The notes: generated by a model from the letters alone, not told the origin. Counted from the stretch's first letter, positions 53,336 to 62,636 are shown. The stretch: DNA of 64,000 nucleotides from an uncultured Alphaproteobacteria bacterium (GCA_934254915.1 CAKQMH010000002.1:124001-188000); one strand, 5' to 3'. A program made the numbers and translations.

Positions 53336-54454
53336 CTAAAATTTAAGACCCAATCCGACAATTGTTGCATACCCCTGATTGTTGTCGGCCTTGCTATGAT
53401 CAGCGCCTTCAAAATCAGCATGGGCAACCGCCGCATAAATTTCTGCATATTTGCTTAGTTGATATTGGTTTGAAAAAGCGATGATTTTATCCTTATTGTC
53501 ACTGTTGACGGCTTTGGCTTCAAAATAGCTTACCGAACTCTTAAATGGCCCGATTTCATAGCCGATTCCCACATTCCAGGCTTCACCTTCGCGATATCCG
53601 TCAAATAATTCCGGTGCTTGCGGCGTAACCGGTTCGGTTCTTTCATGTTGCCCGTCAATGTAGGTTTTGCGGAAACCGCCGCCCAAGCTCCAATTGCCTC
53701 GAGTTAATTGAGCATTAATGGAGATTTCTTTGTCATCGTTATTAAATTGCGCATAACCGGTACTAGCTTTGAGTTCGACAATTTCCAAATCGCGAGTTGT
53801 ATAAATGGATGCCACCCAGCCGTCAGCATTTTTATAATCGGCGTATTTACTGACCAAACCGCGCCGGTTATAAATCTCCGGAATATACGAAACACCGATA
53901 ACCGTATCATAAAAGTCCGGACTGATATAACTGATTTTCGGAGCTACGCCGTCAGTATTGATGTATGTTGTATTAAGTGTTGCAAACTTTGTCGTCTTGC
54001 CGTTTCGTTTCCAGTTCGGATTGCTGATAAAATTTACAACCTGATTGTTTGACGACAAAGCCCCGACATTAGGTGCGCCTTCACTAAGCTGCGCATCAAC
54101 ATTATAGGTTTGTCCCAACATGATTCGGCCGTAAGGTGTGTCGCCGATGGCATAAGCTTCTTCACCCCATCGCCCCTGATTGTAGCTTTCCAATTCCTGA
54201 TCAATTCCGCCGTTGATATCCAAATTCATACTAACGGCATAATCATCATCAAAGGCATAGGCGCTGCTGAAATTAATCTCGCCGCTGCCGTTTCCGTTAT
54301 TAAATTTGTTGTGTTCGTCAAAGCGTTGTGGGGCTTCTGTATAGCCGTACAAACCTTGAGCATGGCCGGATACATCCCAATCCCATTCTCCGGCGTGTGC
54401 TGAAAAAGCCGTTATTATTCCGGTCACCACTGCGATATATTGTAATTTTTGCAT
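53336..54454 (-). CDS. Outer-membrane porin (Gram-negative porin family)
   Basis: The start at 54454 (MQKLQYIAVVTGIITAFSAHA) gives a signal peptide, with AAAGGATTT upstream, and 372 residues. The mature part is rich in alternating strands with many Tyr/Trp/Gly, contains DYAVSMNLDINGGIDQEL and FGRIMLGQTYNVDAQL-like loop sequence, and ends in the aromatic VGLGLKF, the beta-barrel C-terminal signal. It is probably a trimeric diffusion porin. Pore specificity cannot be told. A longer frame from 54550 would run 96 bases upstream without a ribosome site. Confidence 0.85.
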   Translation of the reverse strand: MQKLQYIAVVTGIITAFSAHAGEWDWDVSGHAQGLYGYTEAPQRFDEHNKFNNGNGSGEINFSSAYAFDDDYAVSMNLDINGGIDQELESYNQGRWGEEAYAIGDTPYGRIMLGQTYNVDAQLSEGAPNVGALSSNNQVVNFISNPNWKRNGKTTKFATLNTTYINTDGVAPKISYISPDFYDTVIGVSYIPEIYNRRGLVSKYADYKNADGWVASIYTTRDLEIVELKASTGYAQFNNDDKEISINAQLTRGNWSLGGGFRKTYIDGQHERTEPVTPQAPELFDGYREGEAWNVGIGYEIGPFKSSVSYFEAKAVNSDNKDKIIAFSNQYQLSKYAEIYAAVAHADFEGADHSKADNNQGYATIVGLGLKF

Positions 54455-54539
54455 TTTAAATCCTTTATCTGGCAGCTTCATTTTACGAAACAAGGGGTTA
54501 TAGTCAATATAAAATGCCGCGGAAATATTCCAACCGCAT

Positions 54540-55772
54540 TTATCCGGCATTGATAATCTGATTGTTATTTACTTCCAAAAATTGCGCTTCACTGCGTAGA
54601 GATTTGAAGAGCGACGCGTCAGTGGATGTAATCCAGGCTTGGACGTTAAGCTCGCGGATTTTATCCAGTAAAGCCTCTTTCTTTATCTCATCTAAATGCG
54701 CCACAACTTCATCCAGCAGCAACACCGGAGCAAAACCTTTATGCAGTGTCTGGCAGCGGCTTTGTGCTAAAATAATGCTTATCAGCAGAGATTTTTGTTC
54801 TCCGGTCGAGCATAGTTCCGCCGGCATTCTTTTCTTGCGATAATAAACCTTAAAATCAGTTCTGTTCACGCCGTCAACCGTATCGTTATATAAAATATTG
54901 CGCCGTTGCTGCGCCAACATTCGGGCATATTTATCTTCCGCTTCTACAGCCGGCAATTCATCAAGCCATTTTTCAACTGTGCCGTCTAACTCTAGTCTGA
55001 CGCTTGGAAAAACATCATCCGGCTCGGTTGCGATAAAAGTATTAAGTCTGGCGGTCTGCTCGCGCCGTGCCGCGGCTATGGCCACACCGGTCGCCGCCAT
55101 ATTTTCTTCTAAGGCTGTCAGCCAGTGATTGTCGTTTTTTTCTTCTTTAAGCAGACGATACCATTCTTTATACAAATGTTCAAAATGGGCGGTGCGTTTG
55201 GCGTGTTCCAAATCAAAGGCAAAAACCAAACGGTCTAAAAAACTGCGCCGTGGTTGCGGGCCGCCGCGAAACATTCGATCCATTTGCGGCGTAAGCCAAA
55301 TGGCTGATATATATTTGCCTAATTCCGCTTGCGACGAGATTTTAGCGCCGTTGATTCTGACGATTCTTCGTTCCATAGATTTAAGACCGTCATCGTCTTC
55401 AATTTCGCGCGCCGTCTTTTCAACCGCGGTTGCAACTTCACTCGTTTCCCCGTTGCAGCAGACTTCGGCAGAAACCGCCCAATTAAGCGGGCTTATGATC
55501 GTCGGACGATATTCATCATCATTAATGTCGCCGACGATTCTTTTAATATCGGATAATTTTGCTCCGCGCAAACCGCGTCCGGGAGTTAAAAATGAAATAG
55601 CTTCCAAAATATTGGTCTTACCGCTGCCGTTTTCCCCGCTGATGACAATCGGCGCCAAGTCTGCATTAATACGCAGAAATTGGTAGTTTCTAAAGTCAGT
55701 TAAAGTCAGGCGCGTAACACCTGACTTTAAGGGCTGATAATCACTTAAATTGTAAGCTAGATTCGTATCCAT
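54540..55772 (-). CDS. recF: DNA replication and repair protein RecF
   Basis: RecF is an SMC-like ATPase that helps load RecA at gaps with RecR and RecO. Walker A GENGSGKTN lies near residues 46-54, the signature region reads CSTGEQKSLLISIILAQ, and Walker B reads LLLDEVVAHLD. LTLTDFRNYQ near the N-terminus is typical. Length 410 is slightly above average. Its ATG overlaps the dnaN stop (TAATG). It is the third gene of the dnaA-dnaN-recF cluster. Confidence 0.95.
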   Translation of the reverse strand: MDTNLAYNLSDYQPLKSGVTRLTLTDFRNYQFLRINADLAPIVISGENGSGKTNILEAISFLTPGRGLRGAKLSDIKRIVGDINDDEYRPTIISPLNWAVSAEVCCNGETSEVATAVEKTAREIEDDDGLKSMERRIVRINGAKISSQAELGKYISAIWLTPQMDRMFRGGPQPRRSFLDRLVFAFDLEHAKRTAHFEHLYKEWYRLLKEEKNDNHWLTALEENMAATGVAIAAARREQTARLNTFIATEPDDVFPSVRLELDGTVEKWLDELPAVEAEDKYARMLAQQRRNILYNDTVDGVNRTDFKVYYRKKRMPAELCSTGEQKSLLISIILAQSRCQTLHKGFAPVLLLDEVVAHLDEIKKEALLDKIRELNVQAWITSTDASLFKSLRSEAQFLEVNNNQIINAG

Positions 55773-56890
55773 TATACTCTCATCGGCATCAGGACATAAA
55801 TTGCACTGGCATCTGATGTATCATGAATAACCGACGGCGATGAAGCATCCGAAAATGAAATGCGAACCGTGTCGCCTTTAACTTCCGCCAAAATGTCTAA
55901 CAGATAACGGAAGTTATAGCCGATTTCCAACGATTCGTTTTCGTATTTAGCTTCCAAATCTTCCGAGGCGCTGCCCAAATCAGGACTTGAAGTTGTGATT
56001 GTCACTTTGTTTTCATGAGTCAGCATTTTGATTGCACGAGTTCTTTCGGCTACTACCGATACGCGGTCAACGGCTGAGGCCAATTCTTTGACATTCAATT
56101 CAAGATTCTTATCGTTTTCCGTCGGAATTACACGTTCGTAATCCGGATAAGTGCCATCAATCAATTTAGATGTCAACGTAATGTCGTCAAGGTTAAAGCG
56201 GACTTTGTTTTCCGAAATTTCAACCGAAACATTTTCAATGTTGGTATCATCCAACAATTTACGAATTTCCGTAACGGTCTTACGCGGAATAATAACACCG
56301 ACCATGTCTTCCGCTCCCTGCGGTAACGGCGATTCTACACAAGCCAGACGGTGTCCATCGGTTGCGACAACGCGCAGAACATTCGAAGCGCCTTCCTTTT
56401 TGGCATGAACATAAATACCGTTCAGATAGTAGCGGGTTTCTTCGGTCGAAACGGCAAATTGTGTGCGGTCGATAACATCTTTCAACTCTTCTTTCGGCAT
56501 AATAAAGTTAGTCGGCAGTTTGTCGCCGGAAATAACCGGAAAGTCTTCAACCCCGATAGTTGAAAGTGAAAATTTCGAGCGGCCGGAAGCAATCGTCAAT
56601 TGTCCTTTTTCATCCGGAAAAGTCAGTTCGACTTGTGATCCGTCCGAAAGTTTACGGACAATATCATAAAGCATATGCGCTGGAGCAGTTGTTGCGCCGG
56701 TTTCTGCAATCTTGGCATCTGCGATTTCCGTGATTTCGGTGTCCATATCGGTAGCCTTAAAGCTGATACCGTCGCCTAAAGCTTCAATCCGAACATTGGA
56801 CAATACCGGAATAGTATTTCTTTTTTCCACGATACTTTGTACATGGCTCAAAGTTTTTAATAAATTTGCGCGTTCAATTGTAAACTTCAT
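55772..56890 (-). CDS. dnaN: DNA polymerase III beta sliding clamp
   Basis: The clamp encircles DNA and tethers Pol III and other enzymes. The start MKFTIERANLLKTLSHVQSI has AGGTGA just upstream and gives 372 residues; a GTG nine bases earlier overlaps that ribosome site. The three clamp domains follow in order, ending in the typical YVLMPMRV tail. A terminator separates it from dnaA, so it has a promoter of its own, in the 56891-56998 interval. Confidence 0.96.
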   Translation of the reverse strand: MKFTIERANLLKTLSHVQSIVEKRNTIPVLSNVRIEALGDGISFKATDMDTEITEIADAKIAETGATTAPAHMLYDIVRKLSDGSQVELTFPDEKGQLTIASGRSKFSLSTIGVEDFPVISGDKLPTNFIMPKEELKDVIDRTQFAVSTEETRYYLNGIYVHAKKEGASNVLRVVATDGHRLACVESPLPQGAEDMVGVIIPRKTVTEIRKLLDDTNIENVSVEISENKVRFNLDDITLTSKLIDGTYPDYERVIPTENDKNLELNVKELASAVDRVSVVAERTRAIKMLTHENKVTITTSSPDLGSASEDLEAKYENESLEIGYNFRYLLDILAEVKGDTVRISFSDASSPSVIHDTSDASAIYVLMPMRV

Positions 56891-56956
56891 TTCTATCACC
56901 TGTTATTTAGATCTAAATTAGCCAAAGTATAGCATAAAAGCGCAAAATCAGAAGTC

Positions 56957-56975
56957 TAATCGGCGATTCGTCAAC
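56957..56975 (-). promoter_or_regulatory. Motif shared with the HAD gene upstream region, before dnaN
   Basis: The minus strand reads GTTGACGAATCGCCGATTA; it has a TTGACG -35-like element and GAATC. The core of 14 bases is identical to that at 2251-2264. It may be part of the dnaN promoter. Confidence 0.4.
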
Positions 56976-56995
56976 AGTTTTTTGCATCAATGGCA

Positions 56996-57040
56996 CAAAA
57001 AATAACCTGCGACTGCCTAAAGCCGCAGGTTATTGTTTTT
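56996..57040 (-). terminator. Intrinsic terminator between dnaA and dnaN
   Basis: AATAACCTGCG (57001-57011) pairs with CGCAGGTTATT (57024-57034), with T-runs outside the stem on both strands, so it should stop the dnaA transcript. Confidence 0.75.
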
Positions 57041-57056
57041 TTGATTCTGAGATGCT

Positions 57057-58496
57057 CTATGCTTCTAAAGCTCTCCGCAAAGCATCAACATTTTCCGCCA
57101 AGGATGAATCCTCCAAAATCAGTTCTTCAACTTTGCGTACCGCATGCATTACCGTTGTGTGATCACGATCGAACTTACGGCCGATTTCAGGCAAAGAACG
57201 AGAGGTCAGCTGCTTAGCCAAATACATTGCAATTTGGCGCGGGCGAGCTACCGTACGAGCGCGGCGCGAAGACTGCATTTCTTTAACCGAAATATTGAAA
57301 TGCTCAGCGACTTTCTTTTGGATTTCATCAATTGTAGTGCGCTTGTCGTATGAACGCAGCATATCTTTCAAAACATCTTGCGTCATATCAAGTGTAATTT
57401 CTTTATCCGAAAGCAGTTGCGAATGGGCAATAACCCGCCGCAAAGCACCTTCAAGTTCGCGGATATTGGTGGCAATTTTTTGCGCTAAAAATTCAGCGAC
57501 TTTTTCCGGTAATTCAATACCGAGCTGATGAGCTTTATTATTAAGAATCCCCATTCTTAAGTCAAAATCGGTCGGGTGGATATCGGCAATCAGACCGCAG
57601 CCGAGGCGTGATTTGAGGCGGTTTTCGATTCCTTCCAAATCAGCCGGTGATTTATCTGCCGAAATAATGATTTGCCGTCCTTCTTCAATCAAAGAGTTAA
57701 ATGTGTAGAAAAACTCTTCCTGTGTGGCATCCTTACCGCCCATAAACTGGACATCATCAACCATCAAAACATCAACCGAGCGGAATTGTTCTTTGAACGC
57801 GGTTGTGTCTTTATAGCGCAATGCCCGTACAAACTTGTACATAAACTTTTCGGCAGACAGATAAACAATGTTGCGTGATGGATCTTGTTGTTTGATGTGC
57901 CATGCAATCGCGTGCATCAAGTGTGTTTTGCCGAGTCCTACCCCTGAATACAGGAACAACGGGTTAAAAGATACATTGCGCGATTCGGCAACCTTGCGAG
58001 CAGCGGCATAAGCAAACTCATTGGTTTTGCCGACTACAAAGTTATCAAAAGTATATTGCGGATTAAGCGGAACCGACAAAGAGTCATTCAAAGCACCTTC
58101 ATTATTATTGGCAATAAATGCGGCTGAACCTGACTGATAAATATTTTGCGGAACCGGAGTCGATGTAATCTTTTTCAACAAAGAACGGCAAGTCGGGTTA
58201 TATAATCCGTGAACTTCTTCCTGAACTGATTGAACAACAAAATTAACGTTTTTAATTGCGGGATTTTTCTTTTCCCATATTTTATGGATTCGGTCACTAT
58301 AATGCGTAATAACCCAGTTTCTCATAAAGCGTGTCGGCACGCAGATATTCATAACACCGTCACTAAAAGAACCCAAAGTCAAAGGTTTCAGCCAGCTTTC
58401 AAATGCTGTTTCACCGACTTCGGTTTTTAATTGGCTGCAAATCTGTCCCCATTGATCTTGAACAGAGTTGTTATTGTTTGTTGCTTCTTCAGCCAT
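57057..58496 (-). CDS. dnaA: Chromosomal replication initiator DnaA
   Basis: DnaA opens oriC by ATP-dependent assembly on DnaA boxes. Domain I covers about 1-90 (WGQICSQLKTEVGETAFESW), domain III has Walker A GVGLGKTH near 182 and Walker B VDVLMVDDVQFMGGK, and domain IV ends in the DNA-binding SLPEIGRKFDRDHTTVMHAV. The start ATG 58496 is five bases after GGGGAG; a GTG at 58502 overlaps that ribosome site. Length 479 is typical. It lies about 54 kb from the candidate oriC, as is common in Alphaproteobacteria. Confidence 0.97.
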   Translation of the reverse strand: MAEEATNNNNSVQDQWGQICSQLKTEVGETAFESWLKPLTLGSFSDGVMNICVPTRFMRNWVITHYSDRIHKIWEKKNPAIKNVNFVVQSVQEEVHGLYNPTCRSLLKKITSTPVPQNIYQSGSAAFIANNNEGALNDSLSVPLNPQYTFDNFVVGKTNEFAYAAARKVAESRNVSFNPLFLYSGVGLGKTHLMHAIAWHIKQQDPSRNIVYLSAEKFMYKFVRALRYKDTTAFKEQFRSVDVLMVDDVQFMGGKDATQEEFFYTFNSLIEEGRQIIISADKSPADLEGIENRLKSRLGCGLIADIHPTDFDLRMGILNNKAHQLGIELPEKVAEFLAQKIATNIRELEGALRRVIAHSQLLSDKEITLDMTQDVLKDMLRSYDKRTTIDEIQKKVAEHFNISVKEMQSSRRARTVARPRQIAMYLAKQLTSRSLPEIGRKFDRDHTTVMHAVRKVEELILEDSSLAENVDALRRALEA

Positions 58497-58502
58497 CTTC
58501 AC

Positions 58503-58955
58503 TCCCCAATTAAAATAAGATTACATCCTCAATTAACTATCCATCACTGTCTAATTAATCTTGTTTGTCTGCATTATTTAAGGTTGTCGATGTTCTTAAA
58601 TAATACGGACGTTAACTTGCCTAATTACAATTATATTCCGTAATTAATATTTAGTTTTTGAGTTTCCCTGATTAAGCTTTTTGTTCAGAGAAGTCGTTGT
58701 AAATTTTATTTTGTGCTGACTTCGACTTTTGGCTCTCAAACTTATATTGTCATCATCGATTCTAAATAAATTTTCAATTAACTTAAGTTCCAAGATCCAA
58801 AAGTTTTTTTGAACGATATTTCTTAACCCCTCAAAAAGTGATTCGGATAATAACGACATAAAATCATAAATACAATAGAACATTTACCGAACATTGTAAT
58901 TAAATTTCTTGACATAGATTCTTAACAGAGTCGCGCAGGTTCCTTGACTTTTATA
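58503..58955. other. Gene-free region upstream of dnaA
   Basis: I see no supportable gene and no TTATCCACA-like DnaA boxes here. It holds an inverted repeat near 58573 and the dnaA promoter region. A 79-residue AT-rich minus-strand frame (58644-58883) looks spurious. Confidence 0.5.
58573..58604. repeat. Perfect inverted repeat upstream of dnaA
   Basis: ATTATTTAAG (58573-58582) and CTTAAATAAT (58595-58604) flank the 12 bases GTTGTCGATGTT, about 80 bases before the dnaA start. It may be an operator or a leader hairpin. Confidence 0.5.
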
Positions 58956-59020
58956 ACAAAAAACACAAACCTCCATACCCCTTATAAGCTATTCAAGGGT
59001 ACCGAGATTTGTGTTTCCTA
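58956..59020 (-). terminator. Terminator of rpsT
   Basis: On the minus strand AAACACAAA and TTTGTGTTT close a long imperfect stem that also contains GGTACCC / GGGGTA-like pairing, and T residues follow. Confidence 0.65.
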
Positions 59021-59061
59021 AATCAAAAAAACGAGCCGGCAATATCTACCGTCAGGCTTAA

Positions 59062-59322
59062 TTACAAAGCTTTAACTTTTTTTGACAAACGCGAAATTGT
59101 GCGAGCCGCTTTGTTCAAGGTAAAGATACCTTTGCGAGCTGCTGACATCATTTCTGATTCTGCAATTTTAAAAGCTTCAGCAGCAGCTTCTTTATTGCCG
59201 CCCAAAACAGCAGCTTCAACTTTCTTTACGAAAGTACGGACACGATTTCTGCGAGCAGCGGTAACAATGCTGCGTTTATCATTTCTGATAATTCTGTTTT
59301 TTGCCGATTTATGATTGGCCAT
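59062..59322 (-). CDS. rpsT: 30S ribosomal protein S20
   Basis: S20 is an early-binding primary protein of the 30S subunit. The sequence MANHKSAKNRIIRNDKRSIV and the three-helix basic pattern ending TISRLSKKVKAL are diagnostic. Length 86 is normal. It is a single-gene unit with its own promoter and terminator, next to dnaA, as in many Proteobacteria. Confidence 0.96.
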   Translation of the reverse strand: MANHKSAKNRIIRNDKRSIVTAARRNRVRTFVKKVEAAVLGGNKEAAAEAFKIAESEMMSAARKGIFTLNKAARTISRLSKKVKAL

Positions 59323-59374
59323 TTTCTAATTCCATTCTCTAAATAAAGTTATTACAAATTTTTAAATGTAATGT

Positions 59375-59404
59375 TTTATAAACTCTAACCGTCTGGTAAG
59401 TCAA
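59375..59404 (-). promoter_or_regulatory. Promoter of rpsT
   Basis: On the minus strand TTGACT (59404-59399) and TATAAA (59380-59375) are 18 bases apart, giving a leader of about 45 bases. Confidence 0.6.
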
Positions 59405-59430
59405 CAACAATTTTCACTCTCTTTCGAAAA

Positions 59431-60192
59431 TCATTGTCTGTTTTGCATAAAATCATCCAATCTTTGACTGAACTCTTGCGTATTAAGGCTCAATTTGCAG
59501 CTTTTGGCTTCTAAATCCATGCCGTTTTGCAGATTCATGTTTTCAACTTGTTTGATTGTTTCTTTGCTTTGCATTACGGCCTGATACGGTTGTGCAGCGA
59601 TTCGTTGCGCCACCCGCAGTGCCTCATTGCTTAAATCCGCCAGCGGAACGATTCTGCTCACCAGTCCGCAATGTTCGGCTTCCTCAACATTTAAGGCTTT
59701 TCCTGTCAAAATCATTTCCATGGTTTTTGCTTTGCCGATTCGATGAACTAATTTGGTGCAGGCTCCGAACACCGGCAAAAATCCCAAGCTGATTTCCGGA
59801 TGTCCGAAAGCAGCCGTGTCGGAGGCTAGAACAATATCACACGCCATTGCTAATTCACAGCCGATTCCCAAAGCATAACCCGAAACCGCTGCGATAATCG
59901 GTTTGCTGCAATTGGCAATTTTGTTAAACTCTTCATACCACAAATCCATGGCAAAACTTTGCTGCGCCGCTTCTTCACCCAACTCCTGAATGTCGATTCC
60001 CGCCACAAAAGCCTGATTGTTACCCTGAATAATTATGGCTCTTATCCCGTCATCATATTCAAAAGTCTGTACCTGACAAGCCAACTCGTTGAGCATTTCA
60101 AGCGTCAGAGCATTCATTTTATCGGGACGGTTAAGCGTGATTATACCGGTAGTGCCCTGACGGTCGACTAAAATAGCAGTTTCTTCACTCAT
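59431..60192 (-). CDS. Enoyl-CoA hydratase/isomerase family protein
   Basis: It is a crotonase-fold enzyme of 253 residues. AFVAGIDIQELGEEA and VSGYALGIGCELAMACD form the oxyanion hole with the first catalytic Glu, and FGHPEISLGF the second, so hydratase activity on short acyl-CoA is possible. It lies between mutM and rpsT, the alphaproteobacterial position for such a gene. The physiological substrate is not known. A secreted unknown lies just upstream. Confidence 0.88.
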   Translation of the reverse strand: MSEETAILVDRQGTTGIITLNRPDKMNALTLEMLNELACQVQTFEYDDGIRAIIIQGNNQAFVAGIDIQELGEEAAQQSFAMDLWYEEFNKIANCSKPIIAAVSGYALGIGCELAMACDIVLASDTAAFGHPEISLGFLPVFGACTKLVHRIGKAKTMEMILTGKALNVEEAEHCGLVSRIVPLADLSNEALRVAQRIAAQPYQAVMQSKETIKQVENMNLQNGMDLEAKSCKLSLNTQEFSQRLDDFMQNRQ

Positions 60193-60202
60193 AATATTTT
60201 CC

Positions 60203-60565
60203 CTATAATTTGCTTTTGGCGGTTAAACGAACCATTAAAGGTTTTTCGGATTCGCAGGCAATTTCCAATACTTCCTGCTCACGTTCAAAGACCAGCGTTT
60301 TATCTCTTTTGCCTTGATAAACCCAACCCATGTGCGGTAATGTATTGGTGTAAAACTGTTCGACTTTTTTAAATCCTACGCGGGTGCTGGTCAGCATTGC
60401 TTCAACTAAACGGCTTTCTTCATTGCCGAAACTTATGCTGTCATTCGGAATTTGTTTCATTCCGTCGGCAATCGGCACATCTTCCAAACCCTCAACAAAA
60501 ACTTCCGCTTTAGCCGGTAGGGCCAAGCAAAGAGCAGCAATAAAAATATAAAACCGTTTTTTCAT
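60203..60565 (-). CDS. Hypothetical exported protein, 120 aa
   Basis: A signal peptide occupies about residues 1-20 (MKKRFYIFIAALCLALPAKA). The mature 100 residues form a small alpha/beta domain with VEQFYTNTLPHMGWVYQGKR and LVFEREQEVLEI. Similar small secreted proteins occur next to mutM in other Alphaproteobacteria, but I know no function. It lies five bases after mutM and ten bases before the enoyl-CoA hydratase, so it is probably cotranscribed. Confidence 0.7.
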   Translation of the reverse strand: MKKRFYIFIAALCLALPAKAEVFVEGLEDVPIADGMKQIPNDSISFGNEESRLVEAMLTSTRVGFKKVEQFYTNTLPHMGWVYQGKRDKTLVFEREQEVLEIACESEKPLMVRLTAKSKL

Positions 60566-60570
60566 CTTTT

Positions 60571-61410
60571 TTACTTCTGTTTAATCGGGCAGAAAAAGCT
60601 GGAGCGTCCGGCCTGCACAATTTTTTGGATTCCGCCCGTTTGGTTAATATCACAGGTGCAGTCAGGACATTTTTGCCCAGTTTTGTTGTAAACACAATGC
60701 AAATTTTGAAAATACCCCAGACTTCCGTCAGGTTTTTTATAATCGCGTAACGTCGAACCGCCGGCTTTTATGGCTTGTTGCAATACTTCGCGTACGGCTT
60801 GCAGCAAAACGCGACATTCTTCCTTTGTAACTTTATCTGCCTCGCGGGTGGGAAGGATTCGTGCTTTATACAGGCTTTCGGAGGCATAAATATTACCGAT
60901 TCCGGTAATGATTTTTTGATCAAGCAAAGCTTCTTTAATCGGGATTTTTTTCTTTTGCAGTTTGGTATACAAAATTTCGGCCGTCAGTTTTTCATCAAAA
61001 GGTTCAAAACCGATATTGGCAAATAACGAACTTTTTTCCCAATCGGCTGTTTTAACATAAGTAAACAGCCCGAAACGCCGCGCATCATTATATGTCAGCC
61101 AGCCGTTAGCCGTTGACATTAAAATATGATCATGCTTTTCCGGCGGATTCGGTCGTTCGTCGCTGATTTTGATTCTTCCGCTCATGCCCATATGCCAAAT
61201 CAGGCTGTAGCCGTTGTCCAAATCAATGATTATATATTTGGCACGGCGGCGATACCCGTTTATCTTTGCTCCGACCGTTTTATCTTTAATATCGGCAGGA
61301 ATCAGTGTTCGCAAATGATTGTTGCGGATAATTAAGTCTTTAATAACACATTTACCGATAGAATTGGCAATAGCGTTTTTTATGGTTTCGACTTCAGGCA
61401 GTTCTGGCAT
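60571..61410 (-). CDS. mutM: Formamidopyrimidine-DNA glycosylase
   Basis: MutM removes 8-oxoguanine and formamidopyrimidines and nicks the DNA. The start at 61410 gives MPELPEVETI, exposing the catalytic Pro2 and Glu3; a frame from 61587 would hide it. GYRRRAKYII carries the conserved Lys, and IGNIYASESLYKARI is standard. The C-terminal zinc finger is odd: the first pair is CPDC followed by another Cys two residues on, but the last site reads CPIKQK, lacking the fourth Cys. Length 279 is slightly above average. Confidence 0.93.
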   Translation of the reverse strand: MPELPEVETIKNAIANSIGKCVIKDLIIRNNHLRTLIPADIKDKTVGAKINGYRRRAKYIIIDLDNGYSLIWHMGMSGRIKISDERPNPPEKHDHILMSTANGWLTYNDARRFGLFTYVKTADWEKSSLFANIGFEPFDEKLTAEILYTKLQKKKIPIKEALLDQKIITGIGNIYASESLYKARILPTREADKVTKEECRVLLQAVREVLQQAIKAGGSTLRDYKKPDGSLGYFQNLHCVYNKTGQKCPDCTCDINQTGGIQKIVQAGRSSFFCPIKQK

Positions 61411-61450
61411 ATTACAATCCTGATAAGTTATTTGTTTATGAGCATTATAA

Positions 61451-62566
61451 ATGAAATTTGATATAATACAATTTATAAAAAAAATAAATTTAGCGATTCG
61501 TTTGGCGCAATTTGATTGTCTGTTTTTGCTTAAAGGTTTGCGCAGTTTTGCCGTCAGTGCAAAAATCGCTTCGGTCTTTCTGGTCAAAAATAATCTGCCG
61601 CCCGTTCAAAAGGTAACAGCTTTTCTGCAGCGCGAAAACAATGCCTTTTATAATCTGTTGTTTAGTGAAATTACGCTTCACAGCGATATTTGCGGTTTGG
61701 TCTTTTGTCCGCCGACAACATCTGAGGAACGTATTTTGTCGTCTAACCGGCTTTTCCGTACGGCCGCCGTAATTGACTGGCTTTTTTGGCGCAAATTGTT
61801 GCGGGAGTTGGTGATTAAGGATTATCCGTGTTTGTCCGAACAATTGTCTTTTTTACCGCAGTTGGCAGAACTACTTGAGGATATGCGTTTTTACGGTGCG
61901 GAACTCGAAAGGCTTGGCGAATATACCAATCAAGAATCTTTTGCTTGCGAAGTGGCGGTTAATTGGCATTTAACCGACAAGCCGGAATTGTATTTGGATG
62001 TCATCGATTCGCAGGTTTTTATTTCCGAACTGAATTTTGAGGCGCAGGAAAATCTGTCCCGGCTTTATACTTTTTTGTTTTATGAAAAATCAGTTTTTGC
62101 CTCCTGCTTTTCCGGATTCGCGGTTGATGAAAATTCACGCGTGAATATGCTCGATTTTGATTATTGGTATCCGGTCGATTCGTCTTTACGGCGCTATGCA
62201 GTTGACTACATCCGTCAGCAGGCCGCTCCGCAAAATATTTCCGAATGTCGGCTGCGTCGGAGTATCGAATTACTGCGCCGGTTTTGTCCGCTGGTTGATA
62301 TTAACGCCGTTTTTGAAGAATGTTTTGCTCGCTATCCGCTGAATGTTCCGACCATGCCGGTTTCTGAACTTTCGACCGCTGAATTGCCGCCGGCGTCCGC
62401 TCCGCTGGCTTCATTTGCTTTTGCGGTTAAAGATGCCGCCCCGCAAGCCTTGTCTCATTTGCTGGAAGCTCCATCGCTTCATCGTGAGACCCAATTCCGC
62501 AAATCATCCCTGTGGTACTTTATTCCGTTGGTGTTGGCAATCTGTTTGCTGCTGAAGTTTTTCTAA
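61451..62566 (+). CDS. Hypothetical tail-anchored membrane protein, 371 aa
   Basis: The N-terminal 345 residues are soluble and largely helical, rich in Leu, Phe and Glu, with no signal peptide. Only the last 20 residues (SSLWYFIPLVLAICLLLKFF) are hydrophobic, so the protein is probably C-tail-anchored with its bulk in the cytoplasm. I recognise no domain. It is divergent from mutM with 40 bases between, and is followed by the J-domain gene. Confidence 0.6.
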   Translation: MKFDIIQFIKKINLAIRLAQFDCLFLLKGLRSFAVSAKIASVFLVKNNLPPVQKVTAFLQRENNAFYNLLFSEITLHSDICGLVFCPPTTSEERILSSNRLFRTAAVIDWLFWRKLLRELVIKDYPCLSEQLSFLPQLAELLEDMRFYGAELERLGEYTNQESFACEVAVNWHLTDKPELYLDVIDSQVFISELNFEAQENLSRLYTFLFYEKSVFASCFSGFAVDENSRVNMLDFDYWYPVDSSLRRYAVDYIRQQAAPQNISECRLRRSIELLRRFCPLVDINAVFEECFARYPLNVPTMPVSELSTAELPPASAPLASFAFAVKDAAPQALSHLLEAPSLHRETQFRKSSLWYFIPLVLAICLLLKFF

Positions 62567-62636
62567 AAAGTCGTTGCCGCCGCTTTTGATTCAGGCTATA
62601 CTCCATAGGTTATTTAGGATAAAACAAGGATTCGCA

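Noticed and set aside
58644..58883. 79-residue minus-strand frame upstream of dnaA
   Set aside because: AT-rich low-information sequence without a ribosome site or family resemblance.
58503..59061. Origin of replication next to dnaA
   Set aside because: No TTATCCACA-like cluster is visible, while 3563-4064 has one; kept only as an alternative.
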